From Andrena cerasifolii (Eukaryota; Arthropoda; Insecta; Hymenoptera; Andrenidae), in assembly GCF_050908995.1 (NCBI RefSeq), contig NC_135122.1:14610501-14674500 (forward strand): 64,000 nucleotides of DNA, in the 5' to 3' direction. Below are positions 13,441 to 27,836 of this stretch, one piece after another. Under the pieces are notes generated by a model. The model was not told the DNA's origin. It was given only the letters and a program-made list of their open reading frames with translations, and made no database searches. Within the stretch, counting starts at the first letter, position 1; each line of letters begins with the position of its first letter. Made by a program: the position numbers and the translations under genes.

Positions 13441-16400
13441 GGATGAGGTTTTTCATACAAAATACGAAACGCATGTTTGAGAGCAATAATGTCTCGTTTT
13501 TATGAAATTCAGCGAGCTCGGTAGCTGTAGGGCACTCCGTGAGGTGCACATCTGAAGAATTCATCTCAGTGATATATTGCAGACCACCAGCTGATTATCA
13601 AGCAGATCGCGACATCAAAGAACGGCCTTATAAAACTGGATTTAATCTCTGATCCCTGTTCCCGAGGCTTCTTTCCGCAACTTCCCTTTTACGTCAATTT
13701 TCCATGTCAAAGAATCGACTCTCGCGATCATCGGGGACAGTATTAACCGGGATAACGGCCGCCTGGTAATCAGTATCCGGGGACCGATGAAATTTCTTCC
13801 ATTTTAAATCACTCTTCCCGAGGCCCGGTATTATGCTGGTCGAGTCCGCATTGCATGTTAGAAACTGTATGAGAGACGTATTTTACCGGCAGTTGTTTGC
13901 GTTCAGGCAATTAGGACACTTCGAAGACACTGTGCAGGAAGTTTCGTGGCAAAGTTTCAACTTCAAACCATCGGCTAATTACATTGCACCAAAAGATTAT
14001 GGGTGTAAGGATGGTCTTCAGAGGTGTGCGGCGGTGGCCAAAATGTAAGTAGTTTAACCATTGGTGTCTACTAAAGAAATCCTTTGTACGCATAATGTAA
14101 TTTCTTCCCGTCAAGTAATTATAGTTTAATTTTCCCATGCTCATAACTCGATCGCGAAAGAGTAAAGATTCGATTCCCGAAGTTTCAGAATTTTTTAAAT
14201 TTCTGGGTTCCGGACGTTCCCTTGTCAGATATATATTATATATATAACATACCAAGGACATTACTTTTCTCGCGTTACGTTAGCTAGATGCTGTTTTATT
14301 ACGTAGCGTGATCGACAATGTGCCTATGTGCCCTCTTTCCATCAAATGCCTCATGTGAATGGATTACAGTCCTTAAGTACATCATTAATTACGTACTTCT
14401 AGTAGATACTCTTGCATTCATAGAATTATTAAATTTACCTTCTCCGAATGTAACATAAAATTGCTGCAGTCCAATAAATGTTTGCACTAATAAGATTCAC
14501 TAAAATACTTCCCTTTCGTTAATTGTTGATCACACGACACTGCAATTACAGTATTTCTTCCTACATACGTTTAGCTAGTATCTACTAATTCAGTTCACGA
14601 CCGATAAATGTTAGTGCTTGCTATGCGAGCTATAACGAGTGGCCATATTGGGGACACGGGGCGGTATTAGGTACAGTCACCCTACCGATTCATCAGAACA
14701 AAATCAACACCGCTAAACCTCACGAGAATCCAGATCCACCTACCGAGCGCGGTGGGTCGGCGAAATGGTTTACCTCGCTACTGAAAACACTTTCCAATGC
14801 GAAACCCATCGATTCGCCGGGAGCGAACTCGCCTGGAAGGCGGTGCAAAGAAGCTGGATAAGTGGGTCTTCGAAAGGGAAAGTTGTCGAATCTCTCTGAA
14901 CCGGCGTCGTTCATCGCGTGCCGTCTCCATTCAATCCGTCCGAGCTGGGCTCGTTCAATTAATTCGACGCGGACGGCCTCGCTACCCGCCCCCCCCCCCC
15001 CCGGCACGCCCTGTAAATATTTATGAAAGTCCCGTAACAATTTTTAATCCACTTGGCCGACGCTCGCTCTTCCCACCGGAAAATTTCTCCCAGCGGACGA
15101 CGGAGCGGAAAGTAGGGGCCTGGCGATGGAAGCCAGGGGCCGAACGAAGACGGAGAAAGAGCGGCCGAGCTGATGCATAATTTATCGCGGCCGGGACCAG
15201 AAGAAGAAGGTGTTTCGCAGCTCGGGGGTGGCCGGCCCCGAAGATGGAAATCACCCGGCGGAATTTCATTCGTCCCGTACATTTTCACGCACGGGCGGGA
15301 GGGTTACGCTGTCGCCCCGTGTTCCGCGTATCATTCGTCGCGAAAAGTGGCGGCGACGGCTAGATTCATCTCGTATTTCGCGATAGACACGACACCACCG
15401 ATCCAGGGAATAGGTTTCGAAACGAGGGTCACTTTGGTACCATTGACGCGTGGCTTTTCAAATTCTATGCGGGGAATCACCGTATCTGACGAAAAAGCCA
15501 AGGTCCTCTTGGCATTTTCTTCTTATCTACTCACCCACCACCCTCCGGGGCTTGAGGCTTGTTTCATTGCCGTTTTATGCTCCAGAAACATGTCCCCGGG
15601 ATGGAAACTGGCGATCCCGGGGTGCCCGGGCTATTCCTATTCACGAGACTGTTCTATTCATCCATTATCTATCGAGAAATTGATGAAACCTTTTCGCTCG
15701 TCTGGTAGCAAATTCACAGAGGCATCGCCGAAGACAAATCGCGCATAATTGTTCGATTCAATGGAAACGGAACGTGGATAGAAAGGTGCATGGATTCCGT
15801 TTCTAGATATTTCGACAGCTCGTCCAGAGTCAAACAAATGCACGTTTCGCGCGAATTCTACGCTCTCTCTATGTTGCTACAGTTTTCTGGCGCCGCTAAA
15901 AGGACATTTAACGAAACAATAACGATCGTTTTTTTTTTTGTTGGGAAATGTTTTTCCGTCCAATTTTCTGCGCGGTATTTTCGCAACGCGTTACGAGAGC
16001 AAATTCGGGGGGGCCACATCTCAACCCACAGCGATCTGCCACACAAATGCAGGAATGTACGACGTCAATTTCTACACGGCTCTGCTACTCGCTGCTTTAT
16101 TTATATATATACAAAAAATGTCCCTTGTTTCCCATCGAAGCGTGGATATGCGGTTGAAAATTTAACCCGATGCTTTGTTGCGCGTTGTTAATAAACAAAC
16201 AACGCGCTCTGCGTATTGTTTCGCGAAAGCTGAAGTTACCCGCATTAGTTTTTTTATCCGATTCGGCATTCATATTGAACCGGGCTGGGAGACAAAAGAA
16301 CGTCGCCTCGTTCGGAATATCTTTCGTGCGATCAAACAGCTAACAACGTCCGTATCGATTTTCCTATCTCATTTCGCGTTATGGCCAGTATTTTATGGCC

Positions 16401-19400
16401 GTACAAAAGCTGCTCTTGAATCGAGGCAGATGTATGAATTAATCCCCGGCTGTTCGACGGAGGAAGTCTCTGTCACCTTTTCAACGCATCGAAAGGATGC
16501 ATTCATTCCACTTCCCATGAATAGAATTGTCTGCTTTGTAATTATTAAATGCCACATTACACATCGGGACAAAGAACAGCTCGAATGTAAATGTCGTGAA
16601 ATATCGGGTAAAGACACAATTAAATCGGGAAACAGCAATTTTCATAAATTTATCTACCTTCGTTCGTCGTTTCCGTCATATCCCGTATTTTCTCAGCAGA
16701 GTTGGGCATTTACAAAATATTTAAATAATGGAGCAAATGAAAGTTACCTTAACTTTCGATTGTTTGCGGAATAAAGTTGATTTTTTTTTAACTTTAACTT
16801 TGAAGTTAACCCGGGTCAACTGTATTTGACACATGACAAATTATTTTTCCAACCTTTATTGGTTATCGGAAATTTTATTTAAATGAAAATGTTGCCCGTC
16901 TCTGGTTTTCAGTAATTTCAGTTACGCGAACTTTGAAAATATCTCTCACAACGCCGATTAAGATATAATTCCCCCCCCCAATTTCCCACCCACCTTCGCT
17001 GAACTTCCCCCAATTTCCTAATTCTCTACATAGAACAGAGGTTCTCAATATTCTCCGCGCCATAATGCTGAAATTCAGTTAGAGGTAAATGAAAATAAGG
17101 AAGTAGTTCTCTTCCCATCAAAGTTCACGAGCCCCTTGGGGCATACGTGGGTGCCGGATTGAGAACTCCTGCCTTGGAAATGCGGCGCGTTCACATTTTT
17201 CGCGCATAAATTACGAACGTGAATTATCCTCCGGGAGAAAGCGGACCGAAAAGTCACGGGAGTTCCAGAAAATTCGTATAATGACCCCTGGAAGTTGGGA
17301 AGGGAGAAAAGACGTTCTCTCGAAATGGCGTGGCCGTGTACGTAAGGATCGAAGAGCACAGACGTCAGAACGTCCGAGAAAATGGCGAGAAGTTTGGGTG
17401 CTGGAATCGCAGCCGCGGGAAACTCGGCGAATTTTGACAGAGAGTGTCGAACGAGAGGGCCGCGGACAAATAAGGTCCCTTTCGGAAAGTTTCCCATGGC
17501 CGTGGTTACTCTGCCGGTCTGAAAAGTGGCAGCAGGTCTAAAGACTCCCTCGCCGTTTCGCCGGGAAGTTAAAGTGGCCTTCTCTGTCCCTCCCTTTTTT
17601 TTTTGAGCTACTGGAAACGAGGTACAGGACCTCTGCATTTCGATGAAATTCCCTCTACGACGGATGTTCAAGCGAGGACTGATTTCAGGCACCGGATCAG
17701 CGGAATCCTCTGCGAGCGCTTTCGTCATGAGCGACAGATCGATCCCCTTTCGCTCACTGGAAACCCTTCAACGCGGAAAAGTAAAGGAGTAAAAACTGGC
17801 GAAAAGGGGAGATTATTTCTCGGTTAATTGGGGAGGACTTTTTATCGCTTAAGCATCCTGGCACAACGGAAGAGGTGCCTTGAATCGTTTGTGTATATCG
17901 CAAGCAAAGGAGTAGGAACTTATCTGAAATTAGATTTATTCGAGGTAATGTAAATTCACATTATCCGGCCGTGATCCTGGTATTATCAGATTCTACTTGA
18001 AAGGAGCGAAGGAATCTCCTACTTCTTCGTATCTCCTACAATTCACCAAGTAAAAGCTTGGAAACTTGACTTAGATCAGTGCTAAAGATTTTTTTAAGCA
18101 TAATTGATTTACATTTATCTAGCATACCTATACCAAGCCTCGCTCCAGATTTACCTATTCCCCCAGAAAATACCCAATAACAAATGTCGATCAATTGCTA
18201 AACGAGCAACAGAGGAACAAGCAATTAACCGTAATCACATCTAATCAGCAGTAACGCTCGTCCGACGAGCCGTGCCTAATGCGAGGAAGCAAAGAATGCC
18301 CGTAAGCCAACGCTAAGTGGCGCTGCTCCCAGCGCGAACTTTAAAGTACTGTTGGCCTGTAATTAAAAAAACTGTTCCTATTCGAATTGGTAAGCAACGT
18401 TCCGGTCCAGGAAGCCAGGCATCGCAGCGAACTCGTAAACGTTCACAGAGGTCTTCATCCGAGCTCTTTGTTCGGCGGATCCATTATGCAAGGGGCCTTC
18501 TTTATCCAGGACTTTCAAGCCGCGCCCTGCGCTCGCCTAGCTTTTCGTTGGCTGCCTCGTACGGCGCACGAAGAAATCCATGTATCTTTTATTCCCCCGG
18601 ACCCAACCTTTTAGCCCGGTTATTATTTCCCCTATGAAAGGGACTCCTAATGCTCAGTTTGGCTTAACCGGGACACTGGCCGTCTTTCACCGTTATCTTG
18701 GGTCCTTGCGCATTAAATTTTCGGTGAAAGCGCTCCTAGCGGATCCCTAATGTTTGTTAGTCACGTCCGTCGGTGCTGGCTTAAGGGAGTATAACGCTTT
18801 TGTTCGCCGTATGTTGATTGTCTTGGCCAGCTCTGCTTAATGTCCGGGGTTCAAGTTGATAGTAATTAGAAGCAGTTGGAAATGGAGTGGATGCTCGACT
18901 ATTTGTATAAGGGATGTATCGTGAATGAAAAGATTCTTAACGTAGACAGCTCTTGCTAATATCAGTCCAGTAACGATTTCCTTTTCGTCGAGCATGGCGA
19001 TTGTCCGGAGCGCTTGAATTCCACCAGCGTAAATCCACTGGACCATCATTTCCCAATTATCCTCTAGCTGGTGGTGTAACTTCGACCAGCTCTCTGCATT
19101 ACGACGATATCGGTCCTAATAAACCAGCCGCCCATCCTGTAACTTTGCCCCAATTGTCCAGCGCGTTCGTTTGCCCTGAAATATCATCGCCCTTGGTCTA
19201 CTGATATAATCGATAATCAGAACTCAAACGAGCGCTTCTACCCTCGGCACTATTTGGTATGTAAATCTGCCACGAAAATTCATTACGCGATCTTCATAGC
19301 TGATCGATTAATCTTCGTCACTTGGCATCACGAATTTAGAATGAAAACGCTGTCTGTTTTTTTTTTTTGTTCGCACAGAGAAGCAAGTAGAAAATTCTGC

Positions 19401-22400
19401 TCTATCGTTTGTTCAAATCATCAGGTCACTCGTGATCCAATACGGTGCCTCGTCAATATTCTCCATCCCGAAGATCAAGAAAATACGAGGAAGCGAAGCG
19501 AGTAGTCCGACATTTCGCAGCCAAACGAGGAACTTCATTAGAGGGCCGCGAAGACGCTCGAGTTCGGAAAGAACGGCGCCCCGCCCTTTGGTTGCCATTT
19601 AATTCCCTTGAAAGCAGATTCCCGGAGATTACGGAATTACCAAAATCCGCGGGCCCGTAATTGTTATTCGCCCGGCGTATCACGCGGAAATTGTATTTCC
19701 TTCCGAGACGCACGCGAAGTTCGGTGGGGTCGTTTGCCGCGAGCTCCTTAATTCCCCATGAACTTTCGAACGGCCGGTGTAAACTCGGCTCCGTCGCCGT
19801 GAAACCGTGCCAAACTGCATAATGTTTAACTTATTATTGGAGTTGAAGAAACACGGGCGAGTTGGCGTGCCGATTGTCGACACGGTGCTCCGGCGCGTTT
19901 TCCAACGCCCGACGTCTCCTTTGGAAACTCCGTTTTCCAGTCGAGAGGAAACGTTTCCGAAACGGGGCCGAATCGACTCGACGAACTTCCAGGATGGAGA
20001 ACTTTCCTCGGAAGAGGATAATGTTGCACGGACTCCTGTAAAAGCGACCCAATTCTTTTCTGCGAATTCTTTGATATCGGTGCGACGTCTGCGTACAAGA
20101 TTCTTTCTAATAATCAAAAACTACTTTATTTATTACATCTCTTTGAATAACCCTGCAAGGTCTCCGATCGATATTTCACCGTTAATTAATTCCGCTGCTC
20201 GCGATTTATTAAACAGTTCAATTGACTTCAGTGAATGGATTGGCGCTGAAGCACCTTTAACGAGAACTATCTTCAGGAGTGTTTTGCTCGACCTTTATGC
20301 GTTCAGACGCGAGCCAGTTTCGCCCACTGTTCTCGCTGGAAACTTCTCGCCGCTCTGAAAATTCGCGCGACGTGCCTTTGGAAGTTGCGCGTCGCCCTGG
20401 CAGCTGGCGATTACGAAAAGCCCGTGCAACATTTATGTCAGAAGTTTCGCACGTGGCCGGTTCACCGAGGCAATGGTACATGCGACTACACTCGACAGAC
20501 GAGCATTTAGCGTGCATGCAAATTTATCGAGCCTAAGTGCAACGATATTGCTGCCTCTCCTCTGTTCTTCGCGCGTCACTTGTCACGTTCAGCGGAACTT
20601 GCTAGTTGAGGCTGTTCTAGCTCCTAGCTGCTGCTGCGCGGCGACGACAGCAATCTTTCGGGTGCGTCGAAACGCTTTTACTTTAATTGAACGGTTACCT
20701 TGGCAGGGAGCAAGCTTCAGTTGCCAGAAGGGTGACGAGGGTTTGCAGCGGGGCCATTGAAGCTTGCGATGAAAATATAGATTATTAATTTACGCGGATG
20801 TATGAGTGATCACGGATACGAAAGTAGCTGAGCGCTTTGGTTCAAATATTCTTGATAGTAATTATAGAGGTGAGAGTTGTTAGGTGTACTTTGCAAATCG
20901 TGACACAAAGATTTATATCGCAATTAGTAAGTTTTGTGCGAAAAGAGGATTCCTCTGCACTGAGGGAATATCTGTGCTGATGGTACCTAGGAAAACTTTA
21001 ACGCGATACAAAGTTTAGTCCAGCTGCAATTGACGAGAAAAGACCCTTACTGTGATCGTTTATCACCTAGTAAAACGTAGACAGTGAATAGAGAGGAGGA
21101 CATGGTGTTGGAATAATAACGTTTATTGTTAGTGACAGTAGAAGCCAGCACCCCTGCGCGAGGGTCTTTAGAAAGGGCTTGAAGAGAGCTAAAGCAAGCA
21201 AGTTTTAGGAAACGGCTTTCGTAAACAGAAACAGAGGAGCAGGAAGCGTTGCAACAGTGTTTTAAGTTTACATAATTCATGATTGTAATCACTGTATTAT
21301 TTTTAACGTGCAGAGTGTCGCTGAAATTTGTGACCAAACATTAAGAGCTTGTTTTCCCTCTTCGAAGAAGAAGAAAGGGTCCTACAATATTCGGTATCGT
21401 TTCTTTGAATCTTCCACGTTAAAATTGGCCCGCAGCTAGCATATTTCATTGCCCCAAATAAATATCGAGTAACAGATCAATAGCCACGTATGTTTGAAAG
21501 TTCCAATAAATATTCTACGAAGTATACGAACAAATTGTCCCAGAAGGGGTCGATTTTAAGCCTCATTAACGAAACAATTCCGAAATAGCCGGGGAATTAT
21601 CGAAACATACAAATTTGTTCGTCCCATGACATTTTCAGGCATCGGGGCGTAATTAATGCATCGAACCGGCTCGCGGTCGCGTTTCCAGCGATTCTACGCA
21701 ATCACGGTGATCTGTCTTTGAGCTTTGCCACTCGAATGCGGTTCGCAATGATCAAACGTCGCGTTCTAACATTAAAATGGCCCAAGCCGCTAAGTATACT
21801 CTGGTGGATCGAAGGTTTCAGGAAAGTTTAATTAATTGATTGCGACGCCTTTGACGCGAATTAATTGTCTGCCAGCTTGCTTCCCTTGTATTGTTTCAGC
21901 GACTCCGACAGCAAGAGAAGTTCTTTGAGCGTGCTACAAGTTTCCCATGGCGATCCGCGCGATATTCTTTCCCTCTGCGTGTTTTACATTAAATTACTTT
22001 GTGCTGTAGGAGGAATGGGAAATGCAAAAGGAGTAGCGAGCCTTTAACAAATATTCAAATTGAAATTAAAATGTGAATATAAGTTTTCAATATTCTCATT
22101 ACAATTTGGAGGTGAATCCCCGCGATTTCAATCATAGAATTGATAAATGATCTGTTCTTACGTTTTTGAAATAATAAAATTAATTACATAGGTACGTGTT
22201 CAGACACTGGAGATCGAAAAAGCACTTTAAATCATTTTCTTAGGTTCCAAGTGACCTGTAACGTTTTATAATAGGTATAGTACAATAGGTACTCGGAAAC
22301 TATTTTCCCGGAAATAATTCTTTAGAGAAACTTCTATCCCGCAATTTCTAGACGATTCTTTACTCCATTTAAGAAAGTGTCTTTTCCATCTCGCGGAATT

Positions 22401-25400
22401 ACGCGAGGTTTCCGTTATTTTTCGGATTTTCCGTCGGACGGGCGAAGTTAAAAACGAGGCGCCTTGTTACTTCCTTGTTACAACAAAGATCTTATTGTAC
22501 CGGCACGAGTCACAATTCGCAGTGTAAACGAACTGAACAAATCTCGTTACAATAGCCAGGTCCAAACAGACCCGTAATTCCTCCGAAGTCTGCTAAGTTA
22601 CACGTCAAGAATTCGCGTTCTCTTTTTGAGGATCTCCTCTCTTCTGCCCGCGGACGTTCGCTCAGGAAACGGTACGAAGCGGAAACTTAGTTTTAAATTA
22701 CTTCTGAAAACACCAGCTTAAAAAAGAAAGATACGCTTCCGCGACGACAAAAAGCGCAGCGCGGTGAGTGGCATATAGAAATACGCCAAGAGGTTCGCGT
22801 GTTGAATAATTGAACGGACGATCATTTCGACTTGCCCAGCTACGATCTCACGGAAAAATCGGTACAGCTATTCCATTCGAGAACTAGGTCTCTGTTAGGG
22901 TGAGAGAATATTTTTAACCGACCGCATTCAACTATGAAAATATGATCTTCTTACCATCTCAATTTGTCCAATGTGAAATTTCTAATGTACATGATAATTA
23001 CATGGAAGGGCATGAAACACTACTTAGAAATTTTTTCAAATGCATTCAGAAAAATAGAAATTGAGAAAAGGTACCAGTTTGTCCCATCTAACGTATAATT
23101 AAGTACAAAAACAATCAGTAAATTGTACCCTGACAGCAGAAAACAGACACTGCCTTATGTCTAAGCCTCTGTGAATAATAAATTTAACAAATTATCAAAT
23201 ATAAATGTAAATGTAATGTAACGTACCTAAATATAAATGCATAAATTAAGGTATGGCCATTATATGTTGAATTTTCATAATTTCTATAATCTTTCACTCA
23301 CTTAAACTACCCCTAAACATAAGAATCCATTGCCCACAGTTTGTATATCTAAAGGAACATATCAGGGTGGTGAGACTTATAAAAAATATTCATTTTTTCA
23401 ACGTTTGCTGCACCCTAGTCTCCATCGTGAATATTATTATACAAATTGAACAGGAAAACATACGTCGCGTAGCAGGGAAATGGAATATCGCTATGTAATC
23501 GAACGAGACGTTACACCATTCGTTTAACGATAATTAAATATCGCTTCCTGTAAACGCGCGCACACGATATGAAAGGGCCGGGCAAAAATCGAACGGATAT
23601 GAGGGTGGGTATCGCGGGATCTCGATATTCCGCGTTCCCTGCGGACGTCGCGATAAATAAATTGGTTTCGCTCGCAGAAGTTGCAGTTGATAATGGAATG
23701 CCAATGCATCTCCAGCTATTATTCTCGTCGACCAATTAACACAGCCGCACTTGCGGGTGCTGTGTAATTATTCAATCAAGTGGTACGTCGGCTGTGCGTA
23801 TGGTACAATGATCCTTTCGCCATCGAATTATGTTTTATTTCTTGCGCCCCGAGGAACGTTTGCGGTGCTTTAAACCGCGCGAATGGCGAGCGCTCCAGTG
23901 AAAATTGCTTCGATTTCATACACTTGCGAGCTGGCTCCATTCCGGGAAATATCTATTATTTGTCGTTGCCGCTTTGTTTTATTATATCGAGATTCCGTGC
24001 TGTTTTTTAATCGCTGGCACGTATTGAAAAGGAGGAAATGGAATTAAAATCCAATGGATCAAGGACGCTGCCGATGATTGGATCGTGTCGAAATACATTT
24101 TTGGGTTCTGGGTGATTTGAGGTGAAGGGACTGTTAAAATAGTTATACGAGCTGTATATGAAAAATTGGAATGCGATATGAAGAATGAGGTGATTGACAA
24201 TAAAGCGTGACATGGATTTTTGCATTTCATTTCTGAATGGAATTCCTTTCAATCTTACTGGACTCCTCTATGCTCCAACAAGCTCTTCACATTAATAATG
24301 CAACGACATCAATAACACATGTTTATGCATTAAAATCTGTCTGCTTTTATGTCAATCAACATCCACGCTATTTCAAATTCATTAAGGCCATTAATGAATC
24401 TCATAATACATCGAACCATGACCTGAATATCAATTTTCGACTGTTTCACTTGACACACTTATCTACCATATTCGCTAGAAAGAAACTAAATTCCACGATC
24501 CGCAACATGACTCGATCCATCGAACACCCTCTGAATGGCTCAGAAACACCTCGCACAATACAAGAAGGGCCCTTCCCGCGCCAGAAGAATCCTAGAAACA
24601 CCACATCCCATTGATCGCTTCTCATCGCCCCGCCGGGCCGTTCGTTTTACAAGGAACGGCTGAAAAGATCCAAGGTCCCTATTCTCCGCGTGATTTATCA
24701 GCGAGGCGCCTCCTTTCCCCGGCTTTTTGCCGTTTAAAGAGCCACGCCGTAATGAGGGATCCTCACAAAGAGTCGATCGTAAAGTTTCAGGACCCCGCGC
24801 GGCGGCTGCGGGAGTGACGGGGCGAAATGCCCTGCAAGTACTTAGACCGGTAATCCTGGCCGATGGGGGTGGTTCTCTGAGGAGCGAAAGGAACTGCGGG
24901 CCAGACGGAGGCCACTGGAACACCGAAAGATAGCTCATCGTCGGCGACGAGGGGGAGCCTAGAGAAGATTGCAGCTTGACGGTTTGGCGCCAAGACACCG
25001 AGGCAGCATCGTTTCAATTGAAAGTTCGTGGTTGTATTAATCAGCATAAAGTGTTTGCGGGAAAACAGACCTGTTTCGCGTAGTTTCGCGAAAGATTGGG
25101 CGCGTCATGTGTGTTCTAAGTTCTGCAGGGCTCTGGAGTTTGGCACACATATGTGGATTAAAGGGTTAGGTAAGCATAGGGAAAACGATTCCAGGAATAA
25201 TTTTAGTATTTATGTATACCAAATAATTAACCCCCCTGCAACTTAATAGAGATAATAATTAGGCAGTGACGCTTCACACCTGAGTTTTTGCGTAGGAGTC
25301 ACTCAAAGGGTTGCTTGCAAAAACAATCCCCATCAAATTAATTCCGTTATTTCCACCCTTAATGATTGATCTACAATTTCAGAAAAATATATGTAGTAGA

Positions 25401-27468
25401 GACAAAAAGTACCTACTACCTGCATTTCGATGCATTCAAATATCTTAAGTAGTTGTTGAGAAAAAACCTGTAAAGTTCAGGGTTGTTATCCCCATATCAC
25501 CCTAACGAGAGGGGGTAGAGATCTGAAATTCCTTCCAACCCAGTGGTTTTTTAGGCAAAGAACATTATTTGGTACACAGAAATACTAAAATTGGTGCTGA
25601 GGCCGTTTTCCCTATGTTTACTCGACTGGAACTTTTTCGAGTGCCGAGACCATTTTATTATTTTGCGCTTCACGTGGCGAGTGGTTCTTTAAAATGAAGA
25701 CTTGGGAGATTGCTGAGGAGTTACGGGATGCTGGGTGGTGAACGAATTTCATAGAAATGTGTTATCTAGAGAGAATGACTTATTTCAAATGGAAGCGCAT
25801 ACAATTATCGCAGTACTGTTCAGATTAACGGCTCTACGGAAGCGGGAGAACGTTTCCGCGCGGCTGATAAAGAAAGTAACGGCTCTCAGCAAACGCTGAT
25901 CGGATTTTCTTTCACACCGGAAGCTCGTGAGTTGTTTATTCATTTTCTGCCAACATGGCGGACTGTGTTCCCGTGGAATCGATCATCATTGTATTTAAAG
26001 GACACTCCGATTCGTATGTACACTAAGTTCTAATCTGTCCGTCTTATGAGAGACTTATTGTTAGATATAAATACGGTGAAATCGTGAAAATCTATGCGCA
26101 TGACGTGGAGCGAATGCTGCGTGTTTTTAACGCTGTAAAATTAATAGCGGCTGACGTCGAAAGAATTTTAGAACGAACGCGTATCGAGAATTCCGTGCTG
26201 CCACTATCGCGACGCGCCGCATAATAATCACTCGAGTTATTGCTCTCCATGGGGTATGGTAATGCACGGTGGTACACGCGATACAACAAGCGGATTCTGT
26301 TTCGCTGACTCGCATTAAACGCGCGATGCGCTCGCGTGACACAGATCTTCATTTTCAAAACGCAGGGAAATATACTTTTTTACTTCCACTAACGAGTGCT
26401 GGTCAATGATCAAACAATTCGTGTTCGATTAATGGCAGTGTTTGAACTTGAAAGTTTATTAAATTACCATCCAATTGATTTGTTAGTTTTGTACAATTTT
26501 CGTGCAGCGATTTTACACAGAATTTAATTTCCAGCGCACGCGGAATTTCTGCAATTTCGAGTTTCGAAATAAACGAAAAATATGTTGTAAATATAGCTTG
26601 CGCCGTTCACGACACGATACACAGTGCATCACTTTACATTAATGAAGAGGTGAATAAATATTATATAAAGGCAAATAATATATATCAACAATGTGCAACA
26701 GTTACGTACATAAGTAGGTAGCATTTCCTTTTTTGCAGACGATATTTTTATCATCGAAAATTTAACAGAGTATAAACGACATACGATCACACAGTGTCGA
26801 GTTTGAATTCTAAAAGGATTTTGGACGTAACAAAATTATAGTGTATCCTAATTATCACGGCTATCAGTCTTATATTTAAAGCTTCAAAGAGGGTTCGTCA
26901 GAAACAGAGCAAACGAGGAGAAAAGCAGTTCGTTTCGTTTCTAGAAGAACGCAAGACGAGCGAGAAGGAGCTCTTTCCCTCTGTATGTGCATAGTGCCCA
27001 TTGAAAGAGACAGAGACAGGCGGAGGAACGAAAGAAAATAAAAACGAAACTAAGTGTTTCCATTAACCAGGCTCCTTGTCCTCCCTCCCCCCTTTCCCTC
27101 TTGCTCGCAGCCTCTTAAAAAAATGAAACGGCCCGTGCTTTTCATACAGTTGTACATTCGGAGCTTACTCGCCTTAAGAGGGTTAGTAAAGCGGAAACTG
27201 GAACGACGAGACTCGGATTCTCATCGAGAAGTCTGAGCGCTTTCTGCCTTGCGTACAAAACAATTACTTGCCAAGTAGGTACGTTTCACGGTGCTGTCAT
27301 TATTAGTTACGAGCACCTGCCTGTCTAATAAATTGGCAATCCTGGAAATGCCAGTAGAAGTTGAACCGTTCGATTTCAATACGCATAGGTGCTTATCGCT
27401 CATTCGAATCCAATCAGACACAATTTTTTCTGCTTCCATAGAAAGTATTTCTACGAGATGATTTCAAC
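13441..27468. other. gene-free DNA with GC-rich islands, no supported gene
   Basis: This 14 kb has GC- and CpG-rich stretches (about 14.7-15.8, 17.1-18.0, 19.4-20.8 and 24.6-25.0 kb) alternating with AT-rich DNA. The islands carry long overlapping ORFs on both strands (for example 15173-15748 and 16175-16774 on plus, 17075-17728 on minus). None shows a domain motif, and the strands shadow each other, so I do not call them genes. A run of 14 C is at 14989-15002 and an alternating AT tract is near 14222-14247. Confidence 0.55.
14989..15002. repeat. poly-C run, 14 bases
   Basis: A simple homopolymer run inside a GC-rich island. Length is likely to be unreliable in sequencing. It disrupts reading frames that cross it. 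Confidence 0.9.
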
Positions 27469-27836
27469 TGGGCCTAGTTATGCAGAAAGCTACCAACCCT
27501 CGAAATGACCAAAAATTAATTAAACACAGTAAGGATAATTTTGTGACCTTTATTTTGTAAAAAGTTACTAATCCATAGAACAACTTTTACATTATGCAAT
27601 TATTAAAACCACCAAGCCATAGTTCCATTTTGGACTAAAAAAAAAGTAAAATCTACAGAAAATTTAAAATAATAGTCACTATTAAATAACCCATTAAAAA
27701 GCATTGGGAAACAATAACATGAAATAAAATATTCCCAATAGAAATAAAGCTACTATTCTGTAACAATTAAAATCTTCAAACTGAAACTCACTTTCAGATC
27801 AGTGAGAGGTGGTAGCTCTCTGCGTAACTAGGCCCA
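27469..27836. mobile_element. MITE with ~28-bp terminal inverted repeats
   Basis: The left end TGGGCCTAGTTATGCAGAAA (27469 onward) continues into GCTACCA. The right end at 27808-27836 is its reverse complement with two substitutions and one indel over about 28 bp. The 368-bp interior is A/T-rich and has no transposase. Similarity continues three to four bases outward on both sides (CAAC/CAAT), so the true end may be slightly outside. A TA follows on the right. No clear target duplication is visible, so the superfamily is unassigned; a Tc1/mariner-type TA target is possible. Confidence 0.75.

Noticed and set aside
15173..15748. 191-codon plus-strand ORF
   Set aside because: In a GC island with ORFs on both strands; no recognisable domain.
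16697..16708. CAGAGTTGGGCA, typical hAT terminus
   Set aside because: No matching inverted terminus or target duplication found within the next kilobase; at best a solo fragment.
16175..16774. 199-codon plus-strand ORF
   Set aside because: No motif, no hydrophobic or repeat structure, overlapped by an antisense ORF and other frames; most likely chance in moderately GC-rich DNA.
17075..17728. 217-codon minus-strand ORF, longest in the window
   Set aside because: Arg/Ser/Pro-rich composition as in shadow frames of GC-rich DNA, overlapping plus-strand ORFs, no splice context or family signature.
19807..20358. 183-codon plus-strand ORF
   Set aside because: Mirrored by several minus-strand ORFs over the same bases; no motif.
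24540..24998. 152-codon minus-strand ORF
   Set aside because: Low-information Pro/Arg/Ser-rich product, antisense ORFs overlap, no similarity recognised.
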